Origin: RH-chloro-G1 sp003670575
GTDB lineage: Bacteria; Chloroflexota; Dehalococcoidia; UBA2979
Direction of reading: 5' to 3'
Length of the DNA stretch: 64,000 bases
NCBI GenBank assembly: GCA_947499615.1
Contig: CANMOP010000001.1
Span: 1-64,000 of the forward strand
Within the stretch, counting starts at the first letter, position 1. Each line of letters opens with the position of its first letter. Both the position numbers and the translations under genes were made by a program. Shown in pieces: positions 43,819-52,348 of this stretch. The notes beneath the pieces were generated by a model. The model was not told the origin of the DNA. It was given only the letters and a program-made list of their open reading frames with translations, and ran no database searches.

Positions 43819-46053
43819 CTACGGTGTCCTGCCGGTGCCGAGCACCGCCTGATCGAGGAGTTCCGCCACATCGAAGGCGCGCATTCGGCCTTCCTCTTGC
43901 GGCTGCACCGCGGGGATGCCGTCCTCGAACATCTGGATGCAGAACGGGCAGTTGGAGACGACGCTCTGTGCGCCGGTGCCGACTGCCTCCTCGGCGCGCA
44001 CGTGGTTTAACCGCCGCTCGCCGACTTCTTCCAACCACATGTTGCCACCACCAGCGCCACAGCACAGCCCCCGGCTGCCGGAACGCGCCATCTCCGTGAC
44101 CGTGGCACCGGGCAGGAACTCCAGGATCTGGCGTGGCGCATCGTACTGGCCATTCAAGCGGCCGAGGTAACACGAATCGTGATACGTGACGGTGCTGTCG
44201 ATGCGGTGCTTCGGCACGAGTGCGCCTTCCTTGAGCGCGCGGGCCAGAAACTCGGTGTGATGGAGCACCTCGAACTGACCGTCGAACTGCGGGTACTCAT
44301 TCTTGAACGTGTTGAAGCAGTGCGGGCAGTTGGTGATCACGCGCTGCACCTGCTTCGACTTGAACGTCTCGATCAGCTGCTGCGCGAGAATCTGGTACAG
44401 GTACTCGTTGCCCAGACGTCGCGCCGGATCGCCGTTGCAGGTCTCCTCCTGCCCCAGCACGCCGAACGAGGTGCCGGCCTCCCTCAGCAGCCGGAATACG
44501 GACTGAGTGATCGGCAGATTGCGCTCCACCAGCGACCCGGAGCAGCCGACCCAGTACAGGTATTCCTGCGAGCCATCGAAGATCGGCACGTCGCCGAGGC
44601 CGTCCATCCAGGTGGTGCGAGTGAGCGCGGTCCCTCGCCACGGGTGCCCGCGCGATTCCAGGCTCTCCAGCGCCGCCTGCGCGGTGGCGGGGATGCGTGC
44701 CTCGTCCATCACGAGGTAACGGCGCATGTCGATGATCGTCGGCACGTGCTCGATCAGTACCGGGCATTCCTGCATGCAGGCGCCGCAGCTACGGCAGGCC
44801 CACAACGCCTCGTCCTTGATCACGTCGCCGACCATCGCGAGGGGCGAGACGGCACGCACGTCATGGCCCGCGTTCCCCGCGCGCTGGATCGCCGGACCAA
44901 CATCGGCGAGGTGTGCTTTCAGATCCTGGATCACCTGCATCGGCGAGAGCGGCTGTCCTGCGATGTTCGCGGGGCAGACGGCGGTGCAGCGCCCACAGCG
45001 CACGCAGGCGTCCAGCTCAAACAGCTGCTTCCACGTGAAGTCCTGGATCTGCCCGACCCCGAACACCTCGCGCTCTTCGATGTTCTCGATCTTCGACAGG
45101 CGACCGGGCGAGTCGGTGCGCAGCAGGAACGCGTTCACGGGCGCGAAGAAGATGTGATCCAGCTTCGTGAAGACGATGAGGCCCAGCCAGGAGAACGCGA
45201 CCACCAGGTGCGTCCACCACGCCCACTGGTGCACCGCCAGCAACTGCTCCGTGCTGAGCCGGAACAGCATGATGAGGTGCGCGAGGCCGAAGGAGACGAA
45301 CGACCAGACCGCCCAGTCCGGGTGCGGCCCCAGCTCGTCCGCCGCGATACGCAGTGCCTCCAGGATGAACCCGGTCTTCAGAACCAGACCGAGGCCCCAG
45401 ATGATCAGGTGGTCCTCGACGCGCTCGTCCCAGCGGATGCGGTGGAAGTCGTCGAAGTAGCGTCGGTACAGCGCCATCGCCACGCCGACGAGGCCCACGA
45501 GGCCAAACAGGTCGCCGTAGAACGAGAAGAAGAGGTAGTACGGCCCGCGCAGGAAGTGCAGCGAGAGGTCGTCGTCGATGGCGACCTGCGCTGTGACGAA
45601 TGTGAGCACGACGATCGACGAGAAAATGCACCAGTGCATGATCCCGGCGTAGCGGTCGCGCCGGATCTTCTCCTGCGCGAGGCCAAGTCGGACGGCGTTA
45701 CGGAGGCGGTGCGCAATCTGCTCGCGCAGCCCGGGCGTGGGGCGACCGATCATCCAGAGCGTGAGGTGTCGGCCGAAGCCGTAAATCATCAGACCGACCA
45801 GTGCGGAGAAGAAAACGTAGACGGCCCACGGTTGGCCGATGTTGAAGAACGTCTCGCGACCCGCGCCGGTGCGTTCCATCTCCACGGCGGTGACCAGACC
45901 CAGCCCGGAAACCCCGAGCGCGGGACCCCACCACGCGCCGATGAGCCGGCTCCCGCGAGCCGGCACAATCACATCATCGGTAGCGGTCATAGAAGCAGGT
46001 GAGGCGGGCGCGTGCGAAGTCTCCGGCCACAACCGTCGTAGCAGTCTTCGCAC
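43819..46053 (-). CDS. EtfAB:quinone oxidoreductase-type membrane Fe-S protein
   Basis: A 744-residue fusion. Residues about 35-290 are a NarI-like heme-b membrane domain with five or more helices and conserved His. Then come two [4Fe-4S] motifs (CVRCGRCTAVCP, CRSCGACMQECP) and two CCG domains as in HdrD (CPHCFNTFKNEYP, CCGAGGGNMWLEE, CPFCIQMF). This is the DUF224-type oxidoreductase that takes electrons from ETF to menaquinone in anaerobes and many Chloroflexota, replacing the flavoprotein ETF-QO. GTG 46053 is supported by a GAGG tract; ATG 45990 is an alternative. Confidence 0.88.
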   Translation of the reverse strand: MRRLLRRLWPETSHAPASPASMTATDDVIVPARGSRLIGAWWGPALGVSGLGLVTAVEMERTGAGRETFFNIGQPWAVYVFFSALVGLMIYGFGRHLTLWMIGRPTPGLREQIAHRLRNAVRLGLAQEKIRRDRYAGIMHWCIFSSIVVLTFVTAQVAIDDDLSLHFLRGPYYLFFSFYGDLFGLVGLVGVAMALYRRYFDDFHRIRWDERVEDHLIIWGLGLVLKTGFILEALRIAADELGPHPDWAVWSFVSFGLAHLIMLFRLSTEQLLAVHQWAWWTHLVVAFSWLGLIVFTKLDHIFFAPVNAFLLRTDSPGRLSKIENIEEREVFGVGQIQDFTWKQLFELDACVRCGRCTAVCPANIAGQPLSPMQVIQDLKAHLADVGPAIQRAGNAGHDVRAVSPLAMVGDVIKDEALWACRSCGACMQECPVLIEHVPTIIDMRRYLVMDEARIPATAQAALESLESRGHPWRGTALTRTTWMDGLGDVPIFDGSQEYLYWVGCSGSLVERNLPITQSVFRLLREAGTSFGVLGQEETCNGDPARRLGNEYLYQILAQQLIETFKSKQVQRVITNCPHCFNTFKNEYPQFDGQFEVLHHTEFLARALKEGALVPKHRIDSTVTYHDSCYLGRLNGQYDAPRQILEFLPGATVTEMARSGSRGLCCGAGGGNMWLEEVGERRLNHVRAEEAVGTGAQSVVSNCPFCIQMFEDGIPAVQPQEEGRMRAFDVAELLDQAVLGTGRTP

Positions 46054-46069
46054 ACGCGCCCCGTTCCTC

Positions 46070-47641
46070 TTAAGCGCCGGTGGAAGCCGCAGGCTCCCCG
46101 TACATCTTGCGCAGATCCGTCTTCAGGATCTTGCCCAGGTGGTTGCGAGGCAGCTCGTCCACCCACTCGTAGGCCGCGGGGGCCTTGTAGGACGCCATGC
46201 GCGACTTCACGTAGGTGGTGAGCTCGTCCATTGAGGGCTTGCCACCGGGTGCGGCCACCAGGATGGCCTTCACGACCTCGCCCCACTCCACGTCCGGGAC
46301 GCCGATGACGGCAGCCTCGGCGATGCCGGGGTGATCCTCAAGGACGTTCTCGATCTCGCCTGGGGAGATGTTCTCGCCACCGCGGATAATCAGGTCCTTG
46401 ATACGGCCGGTGATGAAGAGGTACCCGTCCTCGTCGAGGTAGCCGACGTCACCGGTGTGCAGCCAGCCATCCATGACGGCGGAGGCGGTTTCCGCTTCCC
46501 GCTTCTGGTACTCGCGCATGATGCGGTCGCCCTTGATGCAGATCTCACCCTCGTGGCCGCTCTCCAGCCGCGAGCCGTCTGCCGCCAGGATCCCGATGTC
46601 GATGTCCGGCATCGTGCGGCCGACAGAGCGCAGCCGCAGAATCTTCTTCTCGTTCTGCTCCGGCGTGCCGTCCAGGCGGTGGTCGTCCGGCCCGAGGTAG
46701 GACATCGTGGAGGTCGACTCGGTCTGGCCGTAGGCGTTCATCAGCCCACAGGTGAAGACGTCCATCGCGCGGCGCACCACCTCGAACGGCATCGGAGCCG
46801 CGCCGTAGGTGATGAGCTTGAGCGAGGAGATGTCGTACTTCTCGAAGTCGTCGACTTCCATGACGCGCTTGAGCATCGTCGGCACCACGAACGCGTGGCT
46901 GACCCGCTCGCGCTCAACGATACCCAGCCAACCAGACGGGTCGAACGCCGGGAGGATCGCCAGCTTCCGACCGGCCCAGATGGAGCCGAGCATGGTGGTG
47001 GCACCAGCGACGTGGAAGAACGGCACGGAAACCAGCGTGCAGTCCTGCTCCGCCGACGGGTCGACGGGGGCCTGCGTGTTGACGACGTAGGCGGTCAGCG
47101 TCTTGTGCGTGAGTACCACGCCCTTCGGCAGCGCGGTGGTGCCGGAGGTGTAGATGACCAGCGCCGGGTCGTTGTCGTCGACTTCGGCGAAGACCATCTC
47201 ATCCGTGCCGGTGGCGCGGAGCTGGTCGTAGGTCATCAGTCCTTCGCGCTCGAAGTCCAACGTGTAGACGTGCTGGATCTTCGGGAGGTTCGCGCGAATC
47301 TCCTCCAGGATGGGCCAGTAGCGCTCCTGGACGAACAGCACGTTCACATCGGAGGCATCCAGCATGTACTGCAGCTCTTCCGGCTTCGCGCGGAAGTTGA
47401 GCGGTACAAACGTGGCGCCCAGGGAGGCAGCTGCGTAGTAGAGCTCCACGAACTTCGTGGAGTTCACGGACATGATGCCGACGTTCGCGCCCTTGCCCAC
47501 GCCGATGCTTTGCAGCGCCTGCGCCAGCATGTTGACCCGTGTCTGCAACTCTGCATACGTGCAGGAGTCGTCCGGGTCAACGGCGGCAGGCCGATCCGGA
47601 ATCATGCTGCCTGCGATCATCAGGATTTCCGCGGTATTCAT
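46070..47641 (-). CDS. Acyl-CoA synthetase (AMP-forming)
   Basis: The 523-residue class I adenylating enzyme activates a carboxylic acid with ATP and CoA. Motifs are VIYTSGTTALPKGVVLTH (P-loop), YGQTESTS, WLHTGDVGYLDEDGYLFITG and IIRGGENISPGEIE, with the catalytic C-terminal Lys in NHLGKILKTDLRK. ATG 47641 has a strong GAGGGGGG ribosome site. It should feed acyl-CoA to the crotonases and ETF system encoded in the same operon. Substrate chain length cannot be told. Confidence 0.9.
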   Translation of the reverse strand: MNTAEILMIAGSMIPDRPAAVDPDDSCTYAELQTRVNMLAQALQSIGVGKGANVGIMSVNSTKFVELYYAAASLGATFVPLNFRAKPEELQYMLDASDVNVLFVQERYWPILEEIRANLPKIQHVYTLDFEREGLMTYDQLRATGTDEMVFAEVDDNDPALVIYTSGTTALPKGVVLTHKTLTAYVVNTQAPVDPSAEQDCTLVSVPFFHVAGATTMLGSIWAGRKLAILPAFDPSGWLGIVERERVSHAFVVPTMLKRVMEVDDFEKYDISSLKLITYGAAPMPFEVVRRAMDVFTCGLMNAYGQTESTSTMSYLGPDDHRLDGTPEQNEKKILRLRSVGRTMPDIDIGILAADGSRLESGHEGEICIKGDRIMREYQKREAETASAVMDGWLHTGDVGYLDEDGYLFITGRIKDLIIRGGENISPGEIENVLEDHPGIAEAAVIGVPDVEWGEVVKAILVAAPGGKPSMDELTTYVKSRMASYKAPAAYEWVDELPRNHLGKILKTDLRKMYGEPAASTGA

Positions 47642-47796
47642 GCTCGGACCCCCCTCTTCGGACCACTGTTCATCGAACCACTGCTCTTCATCTTCGAACG
47701 CTGCTGCGTACCCTACTGCGGCTCGGATCACTGTGGGAAGCGTTGTGGAGCCTTCCGTGTTGCCCCACCCCGGAACTCACTGCAGCCCGAACCAAC

Positions 47797-48198
47797 TTAC
47801 GAGCCACCCGGCCAGGCCGTCAGGCCCCCGTCCTCTCGCCGCTCCACCCGAATGTGCCGCAGATCGAGGCCGTCTCCTGACTGCCCACGACCTTCCAGGC
47901 CGTACGCGGACCCGGTGCACGCATCGAAGAAGCGCCCCACCTCACCGTCCTGTTTCAGGTCCGGACGAAAGGTGACCAGACAACTCCTTCGACCCGGCGG
48001 ATTATGCGGATCGACGTCGGAGATCGCCAGTACCTGCCCATCCGGCAGGCGGACGACGAAGAACCCGTCGGTGCTGCGATACACCACAGAGCCCGCAGCG
48101 TACCCGGCGATATCGCCCAGCTTCACCCCGCCGTCGCCGCGTAGCCACCACACGGTGGCCGCCCCGGCGAGCAGCGCACCGAGCATGAATACGCCCAC
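47797..48198 (-). CDS. Membrane-anchored Rieske-like protein lacking cluster ligands (B), possible N-terminal frameshift
   Basis: From GTG 48198 the protein has 133 residues: a membrane helix, then a beta domain in Rieske order (VVRLPDGQVLAISDVDPHNP, then FFDACTGSAYGLEG). The second Rieske motif would be C-x2-H; here the corresponding sequence is CTGS, and the first C-x-H is not intact. So no 2Fe-2S cluster is expected. GTG 48198 cuts into the membrane helix. The same frame upstream encodes a sensible cytosolic start (AIEELAAAASRDQ) but has no start codon. Removing one base after ATG 48289 would restore it, suggesting a frameshift. Confidence 0.6.
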   Translation of the reverse strand: MGVFMLGALLAGAATVWWLRGDGGVKLGDIAGYAAGSVVYRSTDGFFVVRLPDGQVLAISDVDPHNPPGRRSCLVTFRPDLKQDGEVGRFFDACTGSAYGLEGRGQSGDGLDLRHIRVERREDGGLTAWPGGS

Positions 48199-48367
48199 CG
48201 CCAGCAGGCCACCCCGCCCAGTGCCGGATGCGCCCGCTGGCTGGTCGCGGGATGCGGCGGCTGCTAGTTCTTCGATGGCAGTCGCTCATCCCAGCCCGGA
48301 AAACGTGGCACATGATAGTCAGCGTCGGTACACGACGCCATCCCTAAGCCGCTCGGTCGGGGACGGG

Positions 48368-48925
48368 TCATGGCGTTCGGCGAGGCGGGTGCCGGTCACC
48401 CAGCAGTTGCACGCGGACGTGGCGGGTGCCATCCGCAGCCGTGAGCGGACCTACCTGGAACGTGCGCAGCGGACGCGAGGTTCCGGACAGCGCCGCGCCG
48501 CTGGCGGCCCAGACTGCGTCTGAGCACGGGTCAACGAGTACGCCCGGCTGCTGCCGAGGGTTGCGCGCGCGCCCTCGCTCATCGTCCGGACGCCATTCCA
48601 CGGTGCACTGACTGCCATCGATGATTCCATCCACGGCGCGGATCTCGCCAGTGTCGACTCCGATGAGGTAGACGTTCTGCTCCGGGAACGGGACGACCTT
48701 GCCGATCGCGTACTGATCCTCCGGCCCGGCATCGAAGATGCGCACCAGCACCGCCGGGTCGGCGAAGAACATGCCGCGCACGATGCCCGCGAAACCGATC
48801 AGCATCACGATCGCAAACCCGGCAATCACCCGCCGATTGGTGCGCGTGATCGCCGCCTGTTCCTCCGGCGTGCGAGGCACGCCGTTTCGCGGGGCTGCGG
48901 TGGGGGAACGAGGCACGTTCTTCAC
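48368..48925 (-). CDS. Membrane-anchored Rieske-like protein lacking cluster ligands (A)
   Basis: A 185-residue protein with a cytosolic N-terminus of about 30 residues, one membrane helix (VIAGFAIVMLIGFAGIVRG) and an extracytoplasmic beta domain. That domain lines up with Rieske proteins: DGSQCTVEW at the first ligand motif and VDPCSDAVWAASG at the second, then PLRTFQV. Cys107 and Cys134 remain, but both ligand His are missing. It may bind another metal or act structurally. Its ATG overlaps the stop of the crotonase gene. The neighbouring gene encodes a similar protein. Confidence 0.6.
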   Translation of the reverse strand: MKNVPRSPTAAPRNGVPRTPEEQAAITRTNRRVIAGFAIVMLIGFAGIVRGMFFADPAVLVRIFDAGPEDQYAIGKVVPFPEQNVYLIGVDTGEIRAVDGIIDGSQCTVEWRPDDERGRARNPRQQPGVLVDPCSDAVWAASGAALSGTSRPLRTFQVGPLTAADGTRHVRVQLLGDRHPPRRTP

Positions 48926-49650
48926 GCCGCGCCCGCCACGGATGCGCTCAGCCGACGCTCCAGCGCCAGACCTTCCGCAAGTGGTAGCTCCAGCCCCTGC
49001 ACCGCGGCGCGCTTCGTCGCGCGGAGCGAGGCCGGCTCGTGTCGCGCCAGGGAGGCCGCGTACTGCTGGACAGTGGCGGTCAGCGCTTCCGGCCGCACCA
49101 CGCGCTGCACCAACCCCGCCGCCAGCGCCTCGTCGGCGCCGATCGGATCGCCGGTGGTCACCATCCGCAGCGCGAGCGAGAGCGGGACGTGCCGCGAGAT
49201 CAACTGCGTGCCGCCGGCCGACGGGATGTAGCCGAGCTTCACCTCCGGCAGGCCCAGAGATACGTCGTCAGCGGCGATGCGCAGGTCGCAGCACATGGAC
49301 ATCTCCAGGCCGGCGCCATAGGCGAACCCGTGTAACGCGGCGATCAGCGGGATCTCCAACGACAGCATGAGCCCCCACAGGTCGCGTTCGCGCCGGGATT
49401 CGCGGGCGGCGAGGTACGACGGCGCGGTGCCAAAGTCGGTGATATCGGCACCCGCGCTGAACGCTCGGGGCCCCGCGCCCTGGAGCACCGCCACGCGCAC
49501 CGTTGGATCGTCCCGCAGCATGCAGAGCTGCGCCCAGAGCGCGTCGCGCATCGCGAGGTTGATCGCGTTCAGGCGCTCCGGTCGGTTGAGCGTCAGCCAG
49601 ACGATGTCCCCGTCACGCTCCGCAAGTACCGGCGGCTCATCGGGGGACAT
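48922..49650 (-). CDS. Enoyl-CoA hydratase/isomerase family protein (crotonase 1)
   Basis: The 242-residue crotonase has the oxyanion-hole segments FSAGADITDF and ALHGFAYGAGLEMSMCCDLR. The catalytic Glu region follows in LGLPEVKLGYIPSAGGTQ. Glu at the second catalytic position is kept. Hydration or isomerisation of enoyl-CoA is likely. It starts 6 bases after the small-paralogue pair and overlaps the Rieske-like gene. Confidence 0.9.
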   Translation of the reverse strand: MSPDEPPVLAERDGDIVWLTLNRPERLNAINLAMRDALWAQLCMLRDDPTVRVAVLQGAGPRAFSAGADITDFGTAPSYLAARESRRERDLWGLMLSLEIPLIAALHGFAYGAGLEMSMCCDLRIAADDVSLGLPEVKLGYIPSAGGTQLISRHVPLSLALRMVTTGDPIGADEALAAGLVQRVVRPEALTATVQQYAASLARHEPASLRATKRAAVQGLELPLAEGLALERRLSASVAGAA

Positions 49651-49656
49651 GTCGAC

Positions 49657-49896
49657 CTAGACCCAGTCCGGCCGCATCAGGCGGCGTACCTCGGACGACT
49701 CGTGGGTGCGCTGGATCTCCTCGTTCAGGCGCTCAGACAGTAGCTGGAACGTCGGCGAGGCGGGTCGAGCCTCTTCCGCTCGCCAGCGCTTCAGCGCAGC
49801 CTTGTCGGCCTTGCTCAACCCATCGATCTCGGCCAGTTGGTCGATGACCACGTGTGTCATCGCCTGGAGCTCGTCGGCGTCGAATTGCACTTTCAC
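49657..49896 (-). CDS. Small protein of unknown family (paralogue 2)
   Basis: A 79-residue helical, charged protein that I do not recognise. It contains FDADELQAMTHVV near the start, then a LSKADKAALKRWR segment and LLSERLNEEIQRT, ending in RRLMRPDWV. The upstream gene product has the same pattern, so the two are paralogues. GTG 49896 overlaps that gene's stop as GTGA. Both sit between two crotonase genes in a tight operon, which suggests a role tied to acyl-CoA metabolism, perhaps as a subunit. Confidence 0.6.
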   Translation of the reverse strand: MKVQFDADELQAMTHVVIDQLAEIDGLSKADKAALKRWRAEEARPASPTFQLLSERLNEEIQRTHESSEVRRLMRPDWV

Positions 49897-50156
49897 GAGC
49901 GCACCCCCCGCTCCGTCACGTACAAGCCACCCTTGAGCCGGAGCATCCGGTTGGTGCGCTCGTCGATGTGGTTTCCGATCGCTTCGTTCAGCACCAGCGT
50001 GAAGTCGTCCATCTCGGCGGTGCCGGGGCTGCGGTGCATGCGCCACTCGCGGATTGCGGCCTGCCCCTCCGGAGAGAGCGTCACGTTGTCCAGCACGGCG
50101 CCGGTGACCCGCGCGAGGATCGCCTGCACCTCGTCCACGTTGAGTACCACGTTCAT
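49893..50156 (-). CDS. Small protein of unknown family (paralogue 1)
   Basis: An 87-residue protein beginning MNVVLNVDEVQAILARV, with LSPEGQAAIREWRMHRSPG and LVLNEAIGNHIDERTNRM. The shared order D/E-x-QA, LS-x4-A-A-x3-WR, LNE-x-I matches paralogue 2 encoded next. No signal peptide or membrane helix is seen. ATG 50156 is chosen over upstream codons because the preceding frame is antisense-like and low in quality. Function unknown. Confidence 0.6.
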   Translation of the reverse strand: MNVVLNVDEVQAILARVTGAVLDNVTLSPEGQAAIREWRMHRSPGTAEMDDFTLVLNEAIGNHIDERTNRMLRLKGGLYVTERGVRS

Positions 50157-50193
50157 CGGTGCTCCTCCCCCCTCGGATGCGTGTGCTCGCCGG

Positions 50194-50970
50194 CTACTGG
50201 CCGGTGAACCGCGGCTCGCGCCGCTCGATGAATGCTCGCACACCCTCGGCGCGGTCCGCCGTGGTCTGCAGGATCACGGTCATGTCGAGCTCGGCGCGCA
50301 GCCCCTCCTGCAGCGTCAGCTCCACCCCACGCCGCACCGCTTCCTTCGCGAAGCGAGTGGCCACGGGCCCGCGTGCACCGATGGTACGCGCGATCGAGGC
50401 CGCCGCGTCACGTTCCGCGCCGGGCGCGACCAACTGCGAGACCAGCCCGATGCGCAGCGCCTCGGCCGCGTCGATATCTTCGCCGGTAAGCAGGAGCAGC
50501 AGGCCATGCGCGCGACCAACGGCGCGAGGCAGGCGCTGTGTGCCGCCACCCATTGGAACCAGCCCGCGTGCGGTCTCCGGCATCCCGAAGCGCGCCGCCG
50601 TCGACCCGACGCGAATATCACACGCCAGCGCCAATTCCAGGCCGATCGAGAGTGCGCTCCCGCCGATCGCAGCGACGGTGGGTTGGGGCAAAGCGGCCAG
50701 CGCGTCGCACGCGGCCCCAATCGGCGCCAGCATCCCGGACGGCTCGCTCCGCTCGGCGAGCGCCTCGACGCTCCAGCCGGTCGCCCAGTCGTCGCGCGTC
50801 GATGTGACCACCACGGCGTCGATGCGTTCCGGAGCGCCCTCGATACGCGCACAGGCCTGGAGCAGCGAGTCCATCTCGGCGCGGCCAACACCACCCGCGG
50901 GCGCGTCGAGCGTCAGCGTCGCAATCGAGCCGCCCAGGGAAAGCGTGGCGAATGACACCTGCACCCCCAC
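50194..50970 (-). CDS. Enoyl-CoA hydratase/isomerase family protein (crotonase 2)
   Basis: The 258-residue crotonase has AAIGGSALSIGLELALACDIR (oxyanion hole) and FGMPETARGLVPMGGGTQRLPR. The N-terminal oxyanion segment is unusual: TGWSVEALAER replaces the common SAGAD pattern. It is the first gene of the long acyl-CoA operon ending at etfA and is divergent from the SDR at 51130 across 159 bases. Confidence 0.88.
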   Translation of the reverse strand: MGVQVSFATLSLGGSIATLTLDAPAGGVGRAEMDSLLQACARIEGAPERIDAVVVTSTRDDWATGWSVEALAERSEPSGMLAPIGAACDALAALPQPTVAAIGGSALSIGLELALACDIRVGSTAARFGMPETARGLVPMGGGTQRLPRAVGRAHGLLLLLTGEDIDAAEALRIGLVSQLVAPGAERDAAASIARTIGARGPVATRFAKEAVRRGVELTLQEGLRAELDMTVILQTTADRAEGVRAFIERREPRFTGQ

Positions 50971-51129
50971 CCGAAGGATTCACCGGGAACATCGAGTGCG
51001 ATCGGGGGGCGGATCGTACGGGGGGGCCTCGGAGGGCGTCAAACATCGTCGTGCGCCCGTGCGGCTGGGCCTGCGCTGGACGCGTCGGGCGCGGACTGCG
51101 AGGATCGCCGCGGCGAAAGGCGGTGGCTC

Positions 51130-51900
51130 ATGGATCTGGGACTGAGCGGGCGTTCGGTAATCGTGACCGGCGCAAGCCGAGGCATCGGACGGGCGATCGC
51201 AGAGGCCTTCGCGCGCGAGGGTGCGCGACTCACCATCTGCGCGCGCACCGCAGGCCCGCTGGAGGAGGCACGCACGCACCTGGAGTCGCTGGGCGCCGAG
51301 GCGCAGGCGGTTGCCGTCGACGTGACCTCCGAGGCCGGCTGCACGCAGATCGTGGAAGCCGCGGTCGCGCGCTTCGGTGGCGTGGACGTACTCGTCAACA
51401 ATGCCGGCGGCAGCATCCGCTCGGACGACTTCGACACCCGCTGGCTCGGCGCGTTCGATGCCAACGTGCGCTCGGTCGCCCGCCTTTCGCTGCTCGCGAA
51501 GCCACACCTCGCGGCGGCAGTCCCCAGCGGCGGCGGGGCGGTGGTGAACATCGCCTCCATCTACGGTCGCGAGAGCGGCGGCGGCCCGGAGTACAACGCC
51601 ACGAAGTCCGCACAGATCGCGATGTCCAAGGCGTTCGCGCTGGATTGGGCGCGTGAGGGCATCCGCGTGAACACCGTCGCCCCGGGCTCCATCGCCTTCG
51701 AGGGCGGCTCGTGGGGACGTCGGCTCGCCGAGGATCCTGACGCGACGCACGAGTTCATCGCGCGTAACATCCCCAGTGGCCGCTTTGGGCGGGCCGATGA
51801 GATCGCCGACGTGGTGGTCTTCCTCGCCTCACCTCGCGCCTCGTGGGTCGTGGGAGCCGCGGTCAACGTCGACGGCGGGCAATCCCGCTCCAACATCTAG
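51130..51900 (+). CDS. Short-chain dehydrogenase/reductase
   Basis: A 256-residue classical SDR with the NAD(P) site TGASRGIGRAIAEAF, VNNAGG, the catalytic Ser in NIASIYGRES and Tyr/Lys in YNATKSA, and the C-terminal GAAVNVDGGQSRS. All catalytic residues are present, unlike the SDR-like pair at 54004-55355. It probably reduces a 3-oxoacyl or similar carbonyl. A membrane protein gene follows 31 bases later. Confidence 0.92.
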   Translation: MDLGLSGRSVIVTGASRGIGRAIAEAFAREGARLTICARTAGPLEEARTHLESLGAEAQAVAVDVTSEAGCTQIVEAAVARFGGVDVLVNNAGGSIRSDDFDTRWLGAFDANVRSVARLSLLAKPHLAAAVPSGGGAVVNIASIYGRESGGGPEYNATKSAQIAMSKAFALDWAREGIRVNTVAPGSIAFEGGSWGRRLAEDPDATHEFIARNIPSGRFGRADEIADVVVFLASPRASWVVGAAVNVDGGQSRSNI

Positions 51901-51931
51901 ACCGCGCGCCGCAGAACCGGGAAGAACCTCG

Positions 51932-52348
51932 ATGCGATTCAAGCGCTCCGATCTGCCGGGCTTCGCGATCGCCGTACTGGCGCCACCGCTGCTCACGATG
52001 CTGTTCCTGGCGACGTACGACGTTTGGGGCCATCGCGGCACGCCGCTCATCGGCTTCATGGCGACGAATATCGCCGTCGCGATCGGCCTGCTCGCCATGT
52101 TCACGCGCTTCGTGCACAACTGGGACGTACCGGGGGGATTGCTGCTGCTGCTGCTGGGCTGCGTGGCCACGATTCTCTGGATGCGGTACTCCGGCACCGA
52201 CGGCAGCGTGTTGGCAACCGGGCTGAAACTGCTGTCCGTGCTGCTGTTCTTCGTGGTCAACGCCGCCATCGCCTGGCAGGTGCTCGCCAACGGGCTGCTG
52301 CCGATGCTGGATCGGCGCGCCGAGCGGCGTCGCGATGGTGCAGCATGA
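51932..52348 (+). CDS. Four-helix membrane protein, unknown
   Basis: A 138-residue protein with four predicted membrane helices (for example FAIAVLAPPLLTMLFLATY and LLSVLLFFVVNAAIAWQVL) and short basic termini. I do not recognise the family. Its stop overlaps the ATG of the next gene as ATGA. Confidence 0.7.
   Translation: MRFKRSDLPGFAIAVLAPPLLTMLFLATYDVWGHRGTPLIGFMATNIAVAIGLLAMFTRFVHNWDVPGGLLLLLLGCVATILWMRYSGTDGSVLATGLKLLSVLLFFVVNAAIAWQVLANGLLPMLDRRAERRRDGAA

Noticed and set aside
46331..48523. 730-codon open frame on the + strand
   Set aside because: Antisense to the acyl-CoA ligase and Rieske-like genes, all of which have clear motifs on the other strand.
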